A DNA stretch of 64,000 nt, taken from assembly GCF_003205835.1 (NCBI RefSeq), contig NZ_CP029773.1, positions 2,822,501 through 2,886,500 on the forward strand. The letters are read 5' to 3'. Source of the stretch: Stenotrophomonas maltophilia (GTDB lineage: Bacteria; Pseudomonadota; Gammaproteobacteria; Xanthomonadales; Xanthomonadaceae). The position numbers and the translations under genes were made by a program. Shown here in pieces: positions 53,734-63,252 of this stretch; the stretch's first letter is position 1, and each line of letters opens with the position of its first letter. The notes below the pieces were generated by a model. The model did no database searches and was not told the origin of the DNA. It saw only the letters and a list, made by a program, of their open reading frames with translations.

Positions 53734-55349
53734 TCAACCACCATTCTTTCTTGAATAATTGTATCGTCACCTTCAAGAGCATCTCGAATGATCAGCTCTA
53801 CTGCCAGCATGGAGAACCTACCGCTTTGCACATGCCCAGAAATCGTCAATGCATCGAGAGCAGCGTGATCTATTTGACCGGCTGATACTCCCTGACCCCA
53901 GTTCTCTCCCGGTCTACCACTAGCGTCGGTTGAGTATGCGACTATGGTTTCAGTGCCCCCGATGCCTTGACCGCGGATCTGAATCTGGATTCCAAGCCGC
54001 CTCCTCATTTGCTCCACCAGCTTAAGCTTCACAACGAATTCTCTAGTGAATTTCGCATCAGACTCTTGGGCGGTCATTCGCCGCACAGCCTCTCCGATGA
54101 TCACATCATCAATGCTAGTGACGTTCTTCCAACTAAAAGAACTTCTAAACTGCGCATCAATTTCAATGCCCAAAAGGACTTTATTAAGCTCCTGTAATTC
54201 CACATCATTACTTGGCCACGTCGACGCGAACCCGTCCCCCCAAGTGCACCTCGCCGCCCAGTCTTCCATGGGATGAGTCATGAAGAGGGATGCTACAAAA
54301 CCTAAGGCAAACCCTATGACAATGAATACAATCCCCCAGCCCAGCCACGACGCGGAAACACCAAAACCCTGAACAACTATAGAAATAGCATAAATACTAA
54401 ACGCCGCCCCGCCCAGGAATATAGAAACTGCCTGAAGCGCATGGGCAGTAGCAGCGATTCCCCACCCGTTTCGCACATCGTCGGCCGTCGCAATAAAACT
54501 CTGCGCCGAATCAATAAATGATCCGATTGCTGCAAATATCGCAACCGTCATTTCCAGCCGCTTCGCCAAAACCTTCTTCAGAAGATTCTGTGCGTACGAT
54601 TTAGCAACATCAACAAACGCAGAAACAACGCTAAGCCCAGCCGAAAAGAAGCTGAAGATGGCATCTCTGCGTTCCTTCGCCGTGCCAACATCCATCTTCT
54701 TCCATGCTTTGGCAATTTCCATTGCCTGGATGATGCCTGCGCCTGCACTCATCACCGTAGGCGCATCGGCAGTCACCTTGGGCGTGGCCGAAGCAAGGCT
54801 CATCAGACCACTGGACCCCATGGCAATGGGAGCCGCTGCAACTGCAGCCGTGGCGCCCGCGGCCGCCGTCGATCCCGGCGCCGGTCGCGCACTTGCCACC
54901 GATTGCCCCTGCTGGGCCGTCGATTGAAGCGCGCGCAACTGCTCTTCGCTCTGGTTGGTCCAGAGATGCAGTTTGACGCGCGTGTCTGCTACCTCACCGG
55001 CACCGGCCAGCTGGAGCGAGCTTCCGCTTCCGGCCACCAGGCTCTTCGCGCCATTCTGCTTGCCGGCCGGCGTGTCAGCCGCAGCCGCAGCCGCAGTGAA
55101 GGCCCTTGAAACCTCCCGCCAAGCGCGACCCGCCATGCGCAGTGGGGCATCAACGATCAGATGGGTGATCTGCGGAGCCGCTCGCTTGACCATGCTGCTC
55201 AACAAGGCCATCACGCGGTCGTACAGAGCCGGGGAAAGCGTCTTCTTCACCTTCCCGGCGCCGAGCGCCACCGCCCCCACCATCGCGATCAGGGGGCTGG
55301 CATACGCGCGCGCCAGAACCCGCAGCGTCCCAACATGCTTTCGCGACAT
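53730..55349 (-). CDS. Orphan VasX-like C-terminal toxin 2
   Basis: A 539-aa protein starting SRKHVGTLRVLARAYASPLI, which matches the full-length effector from residue 592 almost perfectly. An Ala duplication (AAAAADTPAGKQ) marks this copy. The C-terminal half has hydrophobic helices LQAVSIFLGGAAFSIYAISI and WLGWGIVFIVIGFALGFVAS, then a variable soluble end. ATG 55349 has an AGG at 5-6 bp; a GTG four codons earlier is less likely. There is no N-terminal delivery domain. The reading frame is intact over its full length. Confidence 0.87.
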   Translation of the reverse strand: MSRKHVGTLRVLARAYASPLIAMVGAVALGAGKVKKTLSPALYDRVMALLSSMVKRAAPQITHLIVDAPLRMAGRAWREVSRAFTAAAAAADTPAGKQNGAKSLVAGSGSSLQLAGAGEVADTRVKLHLWTNQSEEQLRALQSTAQQGQSVASARPAPGSTAAAGATAAVAAAPIAMGSSGLMSLASATPKVTADAPTVMSAGAGIIQAMEIAKAWKKMDVGTAKERRDAIFSFFSAGLSVVSAFVDVAKSYAQNLLKKVLAKRLEMTVAIFAAIGSFIDSAQSFIATADDVRNGWGIAATAHALQAVSIFLGGAAFSIYAISIVVQGFGVSASWLGWGIVFIVIGFALGFVASLFMTHPMEDWAARCTWGDGFASTWPSNDVELQELNKVLLGIEIDAQFRSSFSWKNVTSIDDVIIGEAVRRMTAQESDAKFTREFVVKLKLVEQMRRRLGIQIQIRGQGIGGTETIVAYSTDASGRPGENWGQGVSAGQIDHAALDALTISGHVQSGRFSMLAVELIIRDALEGDDTIIQERMVVE

Positions 55350-55410
55350 GCAGCCTGCCACGCCAGAGATCTAGACCGAGCCAGCATACGCCCGCCCGGC
55401 CGATCTTGCG

Positions 55411-56331
55411 TCAGGCCTTTGGAGCAGCCCAAGCCTCAGCCTCCGAGAGCTTTCGACCCAATGCCGCCATTGCCTCATCCGGGAACTTGGGGAGTCGACC
55501 TGTGCTGAAGGTCTTGAATTTCTCGCCCTGATCCAAAGCCGGGCCGGCATCGTTCATGTATCGGCGAATATGCTCCCAAAGCTGGAGTAGCTCGAAGTCA
55601 TCGCCCCAGCCCTTGAAGCCAATGTTTACCTCACTAACAACCTTCGCAGGATCGCCTTCGCTGCCAAAAACGAGTGTCAATATATATGCCCAACGCGCAG
55701 AGCTCATCCCGGGAGTAAACTCAAATATCCTATAGACCCTAGGATGGAGGCGAGCCCAACTGTGCCGCTCAAAGGTCACGGGATGCAATTCAAAAATCCT
55801 GAAGAATGACGGCATTCTGGGCACAGAAACCCATACATCTCTAGTTTTTCTATTAAATATAACCGGAAAGTCGGAGGGCATAAGGACCAAACCCCGAAAC
55901 AAGACACTAAACGTGCTAAATCCGAAGAAGAAGCCGAACAGACCAGCAAATCCAATACCAAGCGCCAATCCAGGCTCCTGAACAAAGCCTTCACCCAGTC
56001 TAATAATAAGGTGAGCGCAGTAAACACCAATCAAGATCATGCAGAACGATGGAATGAGCCCGAACCATGCGAGAACGGACAAACTAGAAGCCCCCCTCAA
56101 TCCACTTACAACCACTCCATTCTCATAGACCGCCAATACTGCATCTGATGAAGAAGGACTCGTATGAACAGACACGCCATCGGTGCCACTAAGTATCCTC
56201 CTCGGCTGCGCGACGCCCACTTGGGCTCGCCCCTTACTACGCAGCTTGGCCAACTCAGCATCAAAGAATGGCTCATCCTGCTCCCACTCCCCAATTGCAA
56301 CATTGCCACTTCTTTTAGAGGAACCAGTCAC
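55411..56331 (-). CDS. Membrane immunity protein of orphan toxin 1
   Basis: A 306-aa protein with IGEWEQDEPFFDAELAKLRS, two TM segments (about 83-110 and 121-149), SDFPVIFNRKTRDVWVSVPR and the common C-terminal third ending SEAEAWAAPKA. The first two thirds are strongly AT-biased compared with the conserved end. Overlaps toxin 1 by 4 bp and is followed after 61 bp by toxin 2; this 61-bp spacer is repeated at the other junctions. Confidence 0.85.
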   Translation of the reverse strand: MTGSSKRSGNVAIGEWEQDEPFFDAELAKLRSKGRAQVGVAQPRRILSGTDGVSVHTSPSSSDAVLAVYENGVVVSGLRGASSLSVLAWFGLIPSFCMILIGVYCAHLIIRLGEGFVQEPGLALGIGFAGLFGFFFGFSTFSVLFRGLVLMPSDFPVIFNRKTRDVWVSVPRMPSFFRIFELHPVTFERHSWARLHPRVYRIFEFTPGMSSARWAYILTLVFGSEGDPAKVVSEVNIGFKGWGDDFELLQLWEHIRRYMNDAGPALDQGEKFKTFSTGRLPKFPDEAMAALGRKLSEAEAWAAPKA

Positions 56332-57938
56332 TCAATCACCATTTTTTCGTGAACAATGACATCTCCACCATCAATGGAGTCTCGCACAATCAATTCCACC
56401 ATTAATCTTGAGAACCTACCACTCTCAACAAATCCAGATATAGCGAGAGCATCAAGAGACGCATAATCTATTTTACCACCAGACACACCGCGCCCCCAAT
56501 TCTCTCCGGGCTTACCCTTCTCATCCGTGGTGTACAGAACAACCACCTCTGAACCAGATCCACCTTGGCCGTTCACTTGGACATTAATGCCAAGCCGCTT
56601 CCTCACCTGCTCCGCCAGCTTTAGCTTGACTACGAACTCCCTCGTAAAGGTTTCGCCCATATCTTGAGCGGTCATACGCCTCACTGCACTGCCGATGATC
56701 ACGTCATCCACCGAGGTTAGGTTCTTCCAACTAAAGGAACTTCGGTATTGGGCATCCACCTCTATACCTAGAAGAACTTTATTCAACTCTTGTAGCTCTA
56801 TCTCATTAGTTGCCCAGGTGGAAGCGAGACCACTACCCCACACACTTCTCGCCGCCCAATCCTCCATTGGATGCGTCATGAACAAGGACGCAACAAAACC
56901 CAGTGCAAATCCTAGAATGATGAAGACGACACCCCATCCAAGCCAGGAAGTAGAAATGCCAAAGCCCTGAATCAACAAAGAGAAGGCGTAGATGCTGAAA
57001 GCAACCCCACCCGCAAAGAATGACAGCGCCTGAAGTATGTGCGCAACAAAGACGCCCCGGCCATTCTTTAGATCGTCAGCATATGCAATGAAGCTCTGCG
57101 TCGAATCAATAAACGAGCCAATCGCCGCAAACAGTGCGACTGTCATCTCCAACCGCTTCGCCAGGACCTTCCTCAGAAGATTCTGAGCATACGATTTAGC
57201 AACATCAACAAATGCGGAAACAACACCCAATCCCGCCGAAAAGAAGCTAAAGATGGCATCCCTGCGCTCCTTCGCCGTGCCTACTTCCATCTTCTTCCAT
57301 GCCTTGGCAATCTCCATTGCCTGGATGATGCCTGCGCCTGCACTCATCACCGTAGGCGCATCGGCAATCACCTTGGGAGTGGCCGAAGCCAGGCTCATCA
57401 GACCACTGGACCCCATGGTAATGGGAGCCGCTGCAACCGCAGCCGCGGCGCCCGCACCCGCTGTCGATCCCGGCGCCGGTCGCGCACTTGCCACCGATTG
57501 CCCCTGCTGGGCCGTCGATTGAAGCGCGCGCAACTGCTCTTCGCTCTGGTTGGTCCAGAGATGCAGTTTGACGCGTGTGTCTGCTGCCTCACCGGCACCG
57601 GCCAGCTGGAGCGAGCTTCCGCTTCCAACCACCAAGCTCTTCACGCCATTCTGCTTGCCGGCCGGCGTGTCGGCTGCAGCCGCAGTGAAGGCCCTTGAAA
57701 CCTCCCGCCATGCGCGACCCGCCATGCGCAGTGGGGCATCAACGATCAGATGGGTGATCTGCGGAGCCGCTCGCTTGACCATGCTGCTCAACAAGGCCAT
57801 CACGCGGTCGTACAGAGCCGGGGAAAGCGTCTTCTTCACCTTTCCTGCGCCGAGCGCCATCACCCCAACCATCGGGGCCAGGGGGCTTGCATGTGCACAT
57901 GTAAGATCGAGCCGCGTGCGAACATGCTTTCGCGACAT
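56328..57938 (-). CDS. Orphan VasX-like C-terminal toxin 1
   Basis: A 536-aa protein starting SRKHVRTRLDLTCAHASPLA, with the start region diverged from the other copies (MVGVMALG instead of MVGAVALG) but the same in the decayed copy at 50178, showing that those two are sister units. The conserved half continues to GAGIIQAMEIAKAWKKMEVG. The C-terminal half has LQALSFFAGGVAFSIYAFSL and WLGWGVVFIILGFALGFVAS hydrophobic helices and a variable end. Lacks the delivery domain. Confidence 0.87.
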   Translation of the reverse strand: MSRKHVRTRLDLTCAHASPLAPMVGVMALGAGKVKKTLSPALYDRVMALLSSMVKRAAPQITHLIVDAPLRMAGRAWREVSRAFTAAAADTPAGKQNGVKSLVVGSGSSLQLAGAGEAADTRVKLHLWTNQSEEQLRALQSTAQQGQSVASARPAPGSTAGAGAAAAVAAAPITMGSSGLMSLASATPKVIADAPTVMSAGAGIIQAMEIAKAWKKMEVGTAKERRDAIFSFFSAGLGVVSAFVDVAKSYAQNLLRKVLAKRLEMTVALFAAIGSFIDSTQSFIAYADDLKNGRGVFVAHILQALSFFAGGVAFSIYAFSLLIQGFGISTSWLGWGVVFIILGFALGFVASLFMTHPMEDWAARSVWGSGLASTWATNEIELQELNKVLLGIEVDAQYRSSFSWKNLTSVDDVIIGSAVRRMTAQDMGETFTREFVVKLKLAEQVRKRLGINVQVNGQGGSGSEVVVLYTTDEKGKPGENWGRGVSGGKIDYASLDALAISGFVESGRFSRLMVELIVRDSIDGGDVIVHEKMVIE

Positions 57939-57998
57939 GAACCTGCCACGCCAAAGATCTAGATCGAGCCAGCATGCGCCCGGCCGGCCGATCTTGCG

Positions 57999-58919
57999 TC
58001 AGGCCTTTGGAGCAGCCCAAGCCTCGGACTCCGAGAGCTTCCGCCCCAATGCCGCCATTGCCTCATCCGGGAACTTGGGAAGTCGGCCCGTGCTGAAGGT
58101 CTTGAACTTCTCGCCCTGGTCCAAAGCAGGGCCGCCATCGTTCATGTATCGGCGAATATGTTCCCAAAGCTGCAGCAGTTCGAAATCGTCCCCCCAGCCC
58201 TTGAAACCTATATTCAATTCGCGAGCGACCTTCTTAGGGTCATTCTCTTGCCCAAAGACCAACGTCAAAATATAGGACCAGCGAGCGGAACTTACGCCCG
58301 GCGTGACTTCCAAGAACCTGTAAATTCGAGGACGAAGACTTTCCCAGCTGTAGCGTTCAAACGTCACGGGCTGAAGCTCAAATACGCGAATGAAAGACGG
58401 CATTCTTGGAATTGCGACCCACACATCACCAGTTTTTCGATTAAAAATAATCGGAAAGTCCGACGGCATAATAACCAAAATTCGAAAAAGAACACTAAAT
58501 GCACTTATTCCCACAAAGAAAGAAATGGCAGCAGCGAATAGAATTGCCAGAGCAAACCCCGGATCCTCGACTGCGCCTGCCCCCAGCCTCGTCAATATAT
58601 AAATTGCATAGCAGCCAGCCGCAAGCAACCCACATGACGGTAGAAAACCAAACCATGCTAGCAGGGCGGGGCTTGCTGAGCCACGGATAGAACTCACCAA
58701 AATACCGTTCTCGTGAGCGGAAATGACGCAATCCGAGGAGGAAGGACTGGAATGGACTGATACATCCTCGGAACTATTCAGTATTCTCCGTGGCTGGAAG
58801 ACCCCGACCTGCCCTTCACCCTTACTGCGCTTCTTGGAAAAATCGATGTCAAAGTAGGGCTCTTCACCCTCCCACTCATCGACCCTGACCTCACCGCTTC
58901 TTTTGGAGGAACTAGTCAC
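57999..58919 (-). CDS. Membrane immunity protein of the full-length effector
   Basis: A 306-aa protein translationally coupled (ATGA) to the full-length VasX-like effector, so its role as cognate immunity is the best supported of the family. Motifs: VDEWEGEEPYFDIDFSKKRS, two TM segments, SDFPIIFNRKTGDVWVAIPR, LWEHIRRYMNDGG. In the characterised VasX case immunity is a membrane protein protecting against pore formation from the periplasmic side; sequence relation to that protein is not evident here. Confidence 0.88.
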   Translation of the reverse strand: MTSSSKRSGEVRVDEWEGEEPYFDIDFSKKRSKGEGQVGVFQPRRILNSSEDVSVHSSPSSSDCVISAHENGILVSSIRGSASPALLAWFGFLPSCGLLAAGCYAIYILTRLGAGAVEDPGFALAILFAAAISFFVGISAFSVLFRILVIMPSDFPIIFNRKTGDVWVAIPRMPSFIRVFELQPVTFERYSWESLRPRIYRFLEVTPGVSSARWSYILTLVFGQENDPKKVARELNIGFKGWGDDFELLQLWEHIRRYMNDGGPALDQGEKFKTFSTGRLPKFPDEAMAALGRKLSESEAWAAPKA

Positions 58920-61900
58920 TCAACCGCCATCCTTTCATGAACAATGACGTCCCCTTCTGACAGAGCGTCGCGAATTATCAATTCCACGGCCAGCACCGAA
59001 AATCTTCCACTTTCGACAAACCCGGAGATGGTAAGCGCATCCAGCGATGCATAATCCATTTTCCCACTTGAAACACCGGACCCCCAGTTCTCTCCAGGAC
59101 CACCTTTTTCATCAGTAGAGTAGATAGCTACAACCTCAGATCCATTTGCTCCATTCCCATAGACTTGAAGGCTTATTCCCAGGCGTTTCCGCACCTGCTC
59201 CACAATCTTTAGCTTCACCACAAACTCCCTAGTGAACCGGGACCCCGAGTCATGGGCCGTCATTCTCTTTACCGCGCCACCAATGATCACATCATCAATG
59301 GAGGTGAGATTCCTCCAGCTCAGGGAACTTCTATACTGCGCATCCACCTCAATACCGAGAAGAACCTTATTCAGCTCTTGAAGCTCGATCTCATTCGTTG
59401 CCCAAGCGGATGAAATGCTATCCCCCCAAACAGTTCTCGCCGCCCAATCCTCCATAGGATGCGTCATAAGCAGTGATGCAACGAAGCCTAGCGCAAACCC
59501 TATAACGATAAAGACAATACCCCATCCCAACCAAGAAGTAGTTACCCCCAAACCTTGAATCAGGAGCGATGCAGCATAGATGCTGAAGAATACTCCGCCG
59601 ATAAAAAATGAAATCCCTTGAAGGAGATGTGCGACTGCGCCTGCGCGTCGACCATTTTTGATGTCATCAGCCGTTGAAATAAATCCTTGCACCGAATCAA
59701 TAAACGACCCAATCGCCGCAAATATCGCAACGGCGGCCTCGAGCCGCTTAACAAGGACTTTCTTTAGAACAGCTTGCGCATAAGCTTTGGCAACATCAAC
59801 AAACGCGGAAACAACACTAAACCCAGCCGAGAAGAAGCTGAAGATGGCGTCCCTGCGTTCCTTCGCCGTGCCTACTTCCATCTTCTTCCATGCCTTGGCA
59901 ATTTCCATTGCCTGGATGATGCCTGCGCCTGCACTCATCACCGTAGGCGCATCGGCAATCACCTTGGGCGTGGCCGAAGCAAGGCTCATCAGACCACTGG
60001 ACCCCATGGTAATCGGAGCCGCTGCAACTGCAGCTGCGGCGCCCGTGGCCGCTGTCGATCCCGGCGCCGGCCGCGCGCTTGCCACCGCCTGACCCTGTTG
60101 GGTAGTGGATTGAAGCGCGCGCAGTTGTTCTTCACTCTGGTTGGTCCACAGATGCAGCTTTACTCGCGTATCGGCCGCTTCACCGGCACCGGCCAGCTGG
60201 AGCGAGCTTCCGCTTCCCACCACCAGGCTTTTCACGCCACTCTGCTTGCCGGCCGGCGTGTCGGCCGCTGCCGCAGTGAATGCCCTTGAGACCTCACGCC
60301 ATGCACGACCGGCCATGCGCAAAGGTGCGTCCACGATCAGATGCGTAATCTGTGGCGCGGCTCGTTTGACCATGCTGCTGATCAGGACCATCACCCGGTC
60401 GTACAATGCCGGAGAAAGCGTTTTCTTCACCTTACCCGCGCCAAGCGCCACGGCGCCTACCATCGCGATCAACGGGCTGGCATATGCACGTGCAAGCACC
60501 CGCAGCGTACCGACATGCTTCACGGCCAGCGCGGAAGCTTTCCCTCCCTGGTTGGACTCGCTGAGCTTCTCGGCCAGATCAAGCAGATTATTGAGAATGT
60601 CGGTCGCCTTGTTCCTTTGCCCCTCTTCCACACTCCACGCGGCAAACTGATCAAAACTATCCTGTTGATTGCCCAGCATTGCCCTGACCAGGAGGTTGTC
60701 CTTGTTGCTTGGATCATCCTTCACGAAGTCTGCATACCATGCAACTGCTTCATCGTCGATGGGCCCACCATGCAACAGATTCGCAACTACCTGGCTGTAA
60801 TAGATGCCATCGGCCGGGCTGGTCTCATCGAAGTCGAACTCGGTGATCAGCTTGCGGCCATTCCACGACAGAAGATCGCGATGGTCCCCCTGGATCCGCT
60901 TGCGCAGCGCCTTGTCTTCGGTGGAGAACCTGCCGAATTCCTTCAGGTAATCCTCCCAGCCCAACCACTTCCCGGTGACGGTGTCACGCGTCCGGCCTGA
61001 CGCCTTCTTCTTGATCTTCTCGATAAGCTCAAGTGCATCGGCCTCGAAGGCACCGCCGGGCACGCTCACGTTGCCGTAGCCGTTCTGCCCGCTCGAGGCC
61101 ACGCCGCTGCCCCAAGGACCGCTCATCGGAATAGCGATCGGCGACCAACTCGCAGACGACGGAACAATGCCAGCCTTCTGCCGGGCCTCGAATTCAGCCT
61201 TCGTGATCATTTCCGCCCGAAGATCCATTGCGGACATCGCCGGCGGATTGCGATCACGGAAGTCGGCCTCGCGGACCCTGGCCTGCTCGACCAGCATCTG
61301 CTGGACGCCCACCAGCGTCACAGCTGTCTGCAGGCGCCGCGCACCGTCCCTTTGCGCCATCAACCACTTCACAGCCTTGCTGGGCAAGGTCAATCGCAGG
61401 TGCGCGGCTTCATGGGCCATGCCAACCGGGTCACTGACACCCAGGATCAACGGCCGCTTGGCGGCCGGATCCTTGGAGGTAGCCGCGATTGCGGCAGCCG
61501 CTGCTGCAACGTCCTTTGCGGATTCGCGCCGCTCTTCGGTCTGGGCATCTTCAGAAGCAGGCTTCTCCGGGACCTTGCCATCCCTGTCGAGCGCTACCTG
61601 CCCGGGACGATGAGGATTTCCGCGCAGACCTTCAAGCATGCGACCACGCTCAACGTCGTAGTCCACGATTGCCCCCTGGATCGCCCCATCCGAAAGCGCC
61701 AGCACACGGTCACTCTGACCGTTGGACGCGTTCAGCCGGGTAAAGCGCTGATTCAGGAGTTCCGGCTTTGCAGCGTAGTTCTGCCTTACCTTCAGGGACA
61801 GCGGCACTTCGCTGAAACCTACCCAGACCTCGCCCGCTTTGGAAGGCTCCTTGATGTTGATCAGCATGGCGGCGGCATAGCCTGCCGCACGCTCACAACT

Positions 61901-62293
61901 GAAGCGCGGCATTTCCTCTGGCAGGGGCGGATTCTCCAACGGAATCGGGCTGACATAGCCCGCCTCGTCAACTGCGTAGGCCTCCCACCCGTCCCCACCA
62001 ATCAGCGCATGCATCTCTGAAGTCTGATAGTAGACGTAGACGTACCCCGTCCTCAGCGTACGCATGACATAGTCGGAGAACTTCAGGTCCGGCGCAGAAA
62101 GCCCAGCCATCAATTGGCGTGTCTGCACGCTTGATCGAGCGGCGTATCGTGCCTCCGCCAACCCCGGCCGGGTAAGCAGCACGGGCAATCCGGATTTGAC
62201 GCATGACGGGCAACCACCAGCGCTGCACGCCTTGGTTCCCCTGGCCGCGCTGATGGCGTTGCTTGAGTATCGATTGCTATCACCTGAAGCCAT
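58916..62293 (-). CDS. VasX-like T6SS pore-forming effector, full length
   Basis: A 1125-aa protein. The N-terminus resembles the VasX N-terminal region: a Cys-rich CSAGGCPSCVKSGLPVLLTR (23-42), TLRTGYVYVYY and DGWEAYAVDEAGYVSPIPLE (101-120). The middle (250-590) is helical. Residues 593-815 form the segment shared almost verbatim with the orphan copies, and 816-1125 the variable tip with hydrophobic helices at about 888-913 and 921-943, suggesting a colicin-like membrane pore. Ribosome site AAGGAG precedes ATG 62293, which overlaps the adaptor stop by 14 bp. Predicted to load through the DUF4123 adaptor on the partial VgrG. Confidence 0.88.
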   Translation of the reverse strand: MASGDSNRYSSNAISAARGTKACSAGGCPSCVKSGLPVLLTRPGLAEARYAARSSVQTRQLMAGLSAPDLKFSDYVMRTLRTGYVYVYYQTSEMHALIGGDGWEAYAVDEAGYVSPIPLENPPLPEEMPRFSCERAAGYAAAMLINIKEPSKAGEVWVGFSEVPLSLKVRQNYAAKPELLNQRFTRLNASNGQSDRVLALSDGAIQGAIVDYDVERGRMLEGLRGNPHRPGQVALDRDGKVPEKPASEDAQTEERRESAKDVAAAAAAIAATSKDPAAKRPLILGVSDPVGMAHEAAHLRLTLPSKAVKWLMAQRDGARRLQTAVTLVGVQQMLVEQARVREADFRDRNPPAMSAMDLRAEMITKAEFEARQKAGIVPSSASWSPIAIPMSGPWGSGVASSGQNGYGNVSVPGGAFEADALELIEKIKKKASGRTRDTVTGKWLGWEDYLKEFGRFSTEDKALRKRIQGDHRDLLSWNGRKLITEFDFDETSPADGIYYSQVVANLLHGGPIDDEAVAWYADFVKDDPSNKDNLLVRAMLGNQQDSFDQFAAWSVEEGQRNKATDILNNLLDLAEKLSESNQGGKASALAVKHVGTLRVLARAYASPLIAMVGAVALGAGKVKKTLSPALYDRVMVLISSMVKRAAPQITHLIVDAPLRMAGRAWREVSRAFTAAAADTPAGKQSGVKSLVVGSGSSLQLAGAGEAADTRVKLHLWTNQSEEQLRALQSTTQQGQAVASARPAPGSTAATGAAAAVAAAPITMGSSGLMSLASATPKVIADAPTVMSAGAGIIQAMEIAKAWKKMEVGTAKERRDAIFSFFSAGFSVVSAFVDVAKAYAQAVLKKVLVKRLEAAVAIFAAIGSFIDSVQGFISTADDIKNGRRAGAVAHLLQGISFFIGGVFFSIYAASLLIQGLGVTTSWLGWGIVFIVIGFALGFVASLLMTHPMEDWAARTVWGDSISSAWATNEIELQELNKVLLGIEVDAQYRSSLSWRNLTSIDDVIIGGAVKRMTAHDSGSRFTREFVVKLKIVEQVRKRLGISLQVYGNGANGSEVVAIYSTDEKGGPGENWGSGVSSGKMDYASLDALTISGFVESGRFSVLAVELIIRDALSEGDVIVHERMAVE

Positions 62294-63251
62294 AGCTTCT
62301 CTCTCCTTGAGTGGTCTCCAGATGGCGTGCGCCGGATCCGCCCTGCCTTACAGACATGGCCATGGCATCCCACCTGCTATCGGGAACTGCAGAAAGTGCC
62401 AGAGCAAGATTCGCGCCCTGCGCCTGCGATGCGGCTACAAGGTTCCGAAGCTCTGGTGACCTAAGAACATGATTGTCTACCTGCAATGCGTACGCTCCAA
62501 GCAGCACTTGGTCATGCAGCCCTTGTGCTCCAGCCGCCCGCGCCTCGGAAAGTGCGAACTCGGCCAGCTCAAGGTAGTTCTGGGGCAGGGCGGGCGCAAA
62601 CCGCGCCCATCCTCTGAGCATGCTCTGCACAGCTTCGCAGTCGTCAAGCATGGTCACATCGAAATTCCAAAGATGCTCACTGCGCTCCCCCCGTGGTGTC
62701 ATTGGCACGTGGAGTTCAGCAACACTCGAATCTCGCCCCAACACCAGGATCTGCGTCATGGGCCCTGCCATGAATGCCTGCTGGGCTGCGTCCAGGCGGC
62801 GCCACAGCCACTTCAGTACCCGCCGGTCCGCCAGGCGAAGGTATCTCCGCCCCTGTCCTGCAACCCGTATCGTACAGATCATGGCCCAATGTCTGACGAC
62901 TTCGTCGGGATCTGAGTCGAAGCCAATCCACGGCCCGATAGCGAATCCATGTTCCGCTTCACGCTCAGAGTCCCGTTGCTCTTCCAGCGCTTCAAGGCAG
63001 GTGGTGTGCAGCAACGCGACGCCATGAGACGTGGCTTCCAGCAGAAGGAGGTACGGAAGGCGGGATGACACCCTGTCACGGAGCGGCACATTGATTCTGA
63101 TTTTTGCTGCGCCCAGGTCCGCCAAGAACCCATCATCAAATGGATCGTGTACGAATGGATCAATGACTGCAGCGGCCCAACGCGGCTGACGTACTCCGTG
63201 CAGCCTTTCGCCGACGTCCCGGACCAACGACTCAAGTGAGTGATGAATCAT
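62280..63251 (-). CDS. DUF4123 T6SS effector adaptor (Tap/Tec), third island
   Basis: A 323-aa cytoplasmic protein of the adaptor type: SRLPYLLLLEATSHGVALLH, HGFAIGPWIGFDSDPDEVVR and LRLADRRVLKWLWRRLDAAQ are typical of DUF4123 (polymerised helical core with a PW-like turn). ATG 63251 is separated from the VgrG stop by 1 bp. The longer open frame upstream runs into VgrG and is not used. It should bridge the VgrG tip and the VasX-like N-terminal domain. Confidence 0.84.
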   Translation of the reverse strand: MIHHSLESLVRDVGERLHGVRQPRWAAAVIDPFVHDPFDDGFLADLGAAKIRINVPLRDRVSSRLPYLLLLEATSHGVALLHTTCLEALEEQRDSEREAEHGFAIGPWIGFDSDPDEVVRHWAMICTIRVAGQGRRYLRLADRRVLKWLWRRLDAAQQAFMAGPMTQILVLGRDSSVAELHVPMTPRGERSEHLWNFDVTMLDDCEAVQSMLRGWARFAPALPQNYLELAEFALSEARAAGAQGLHDQVLLGAYALQVDNHVLRSPELRNLVAASQAQGANLALALSAVPDSRWDAMAMSVRQGGSGARHLETTQGERSYGFR

Positions 63252-63252
63252 C

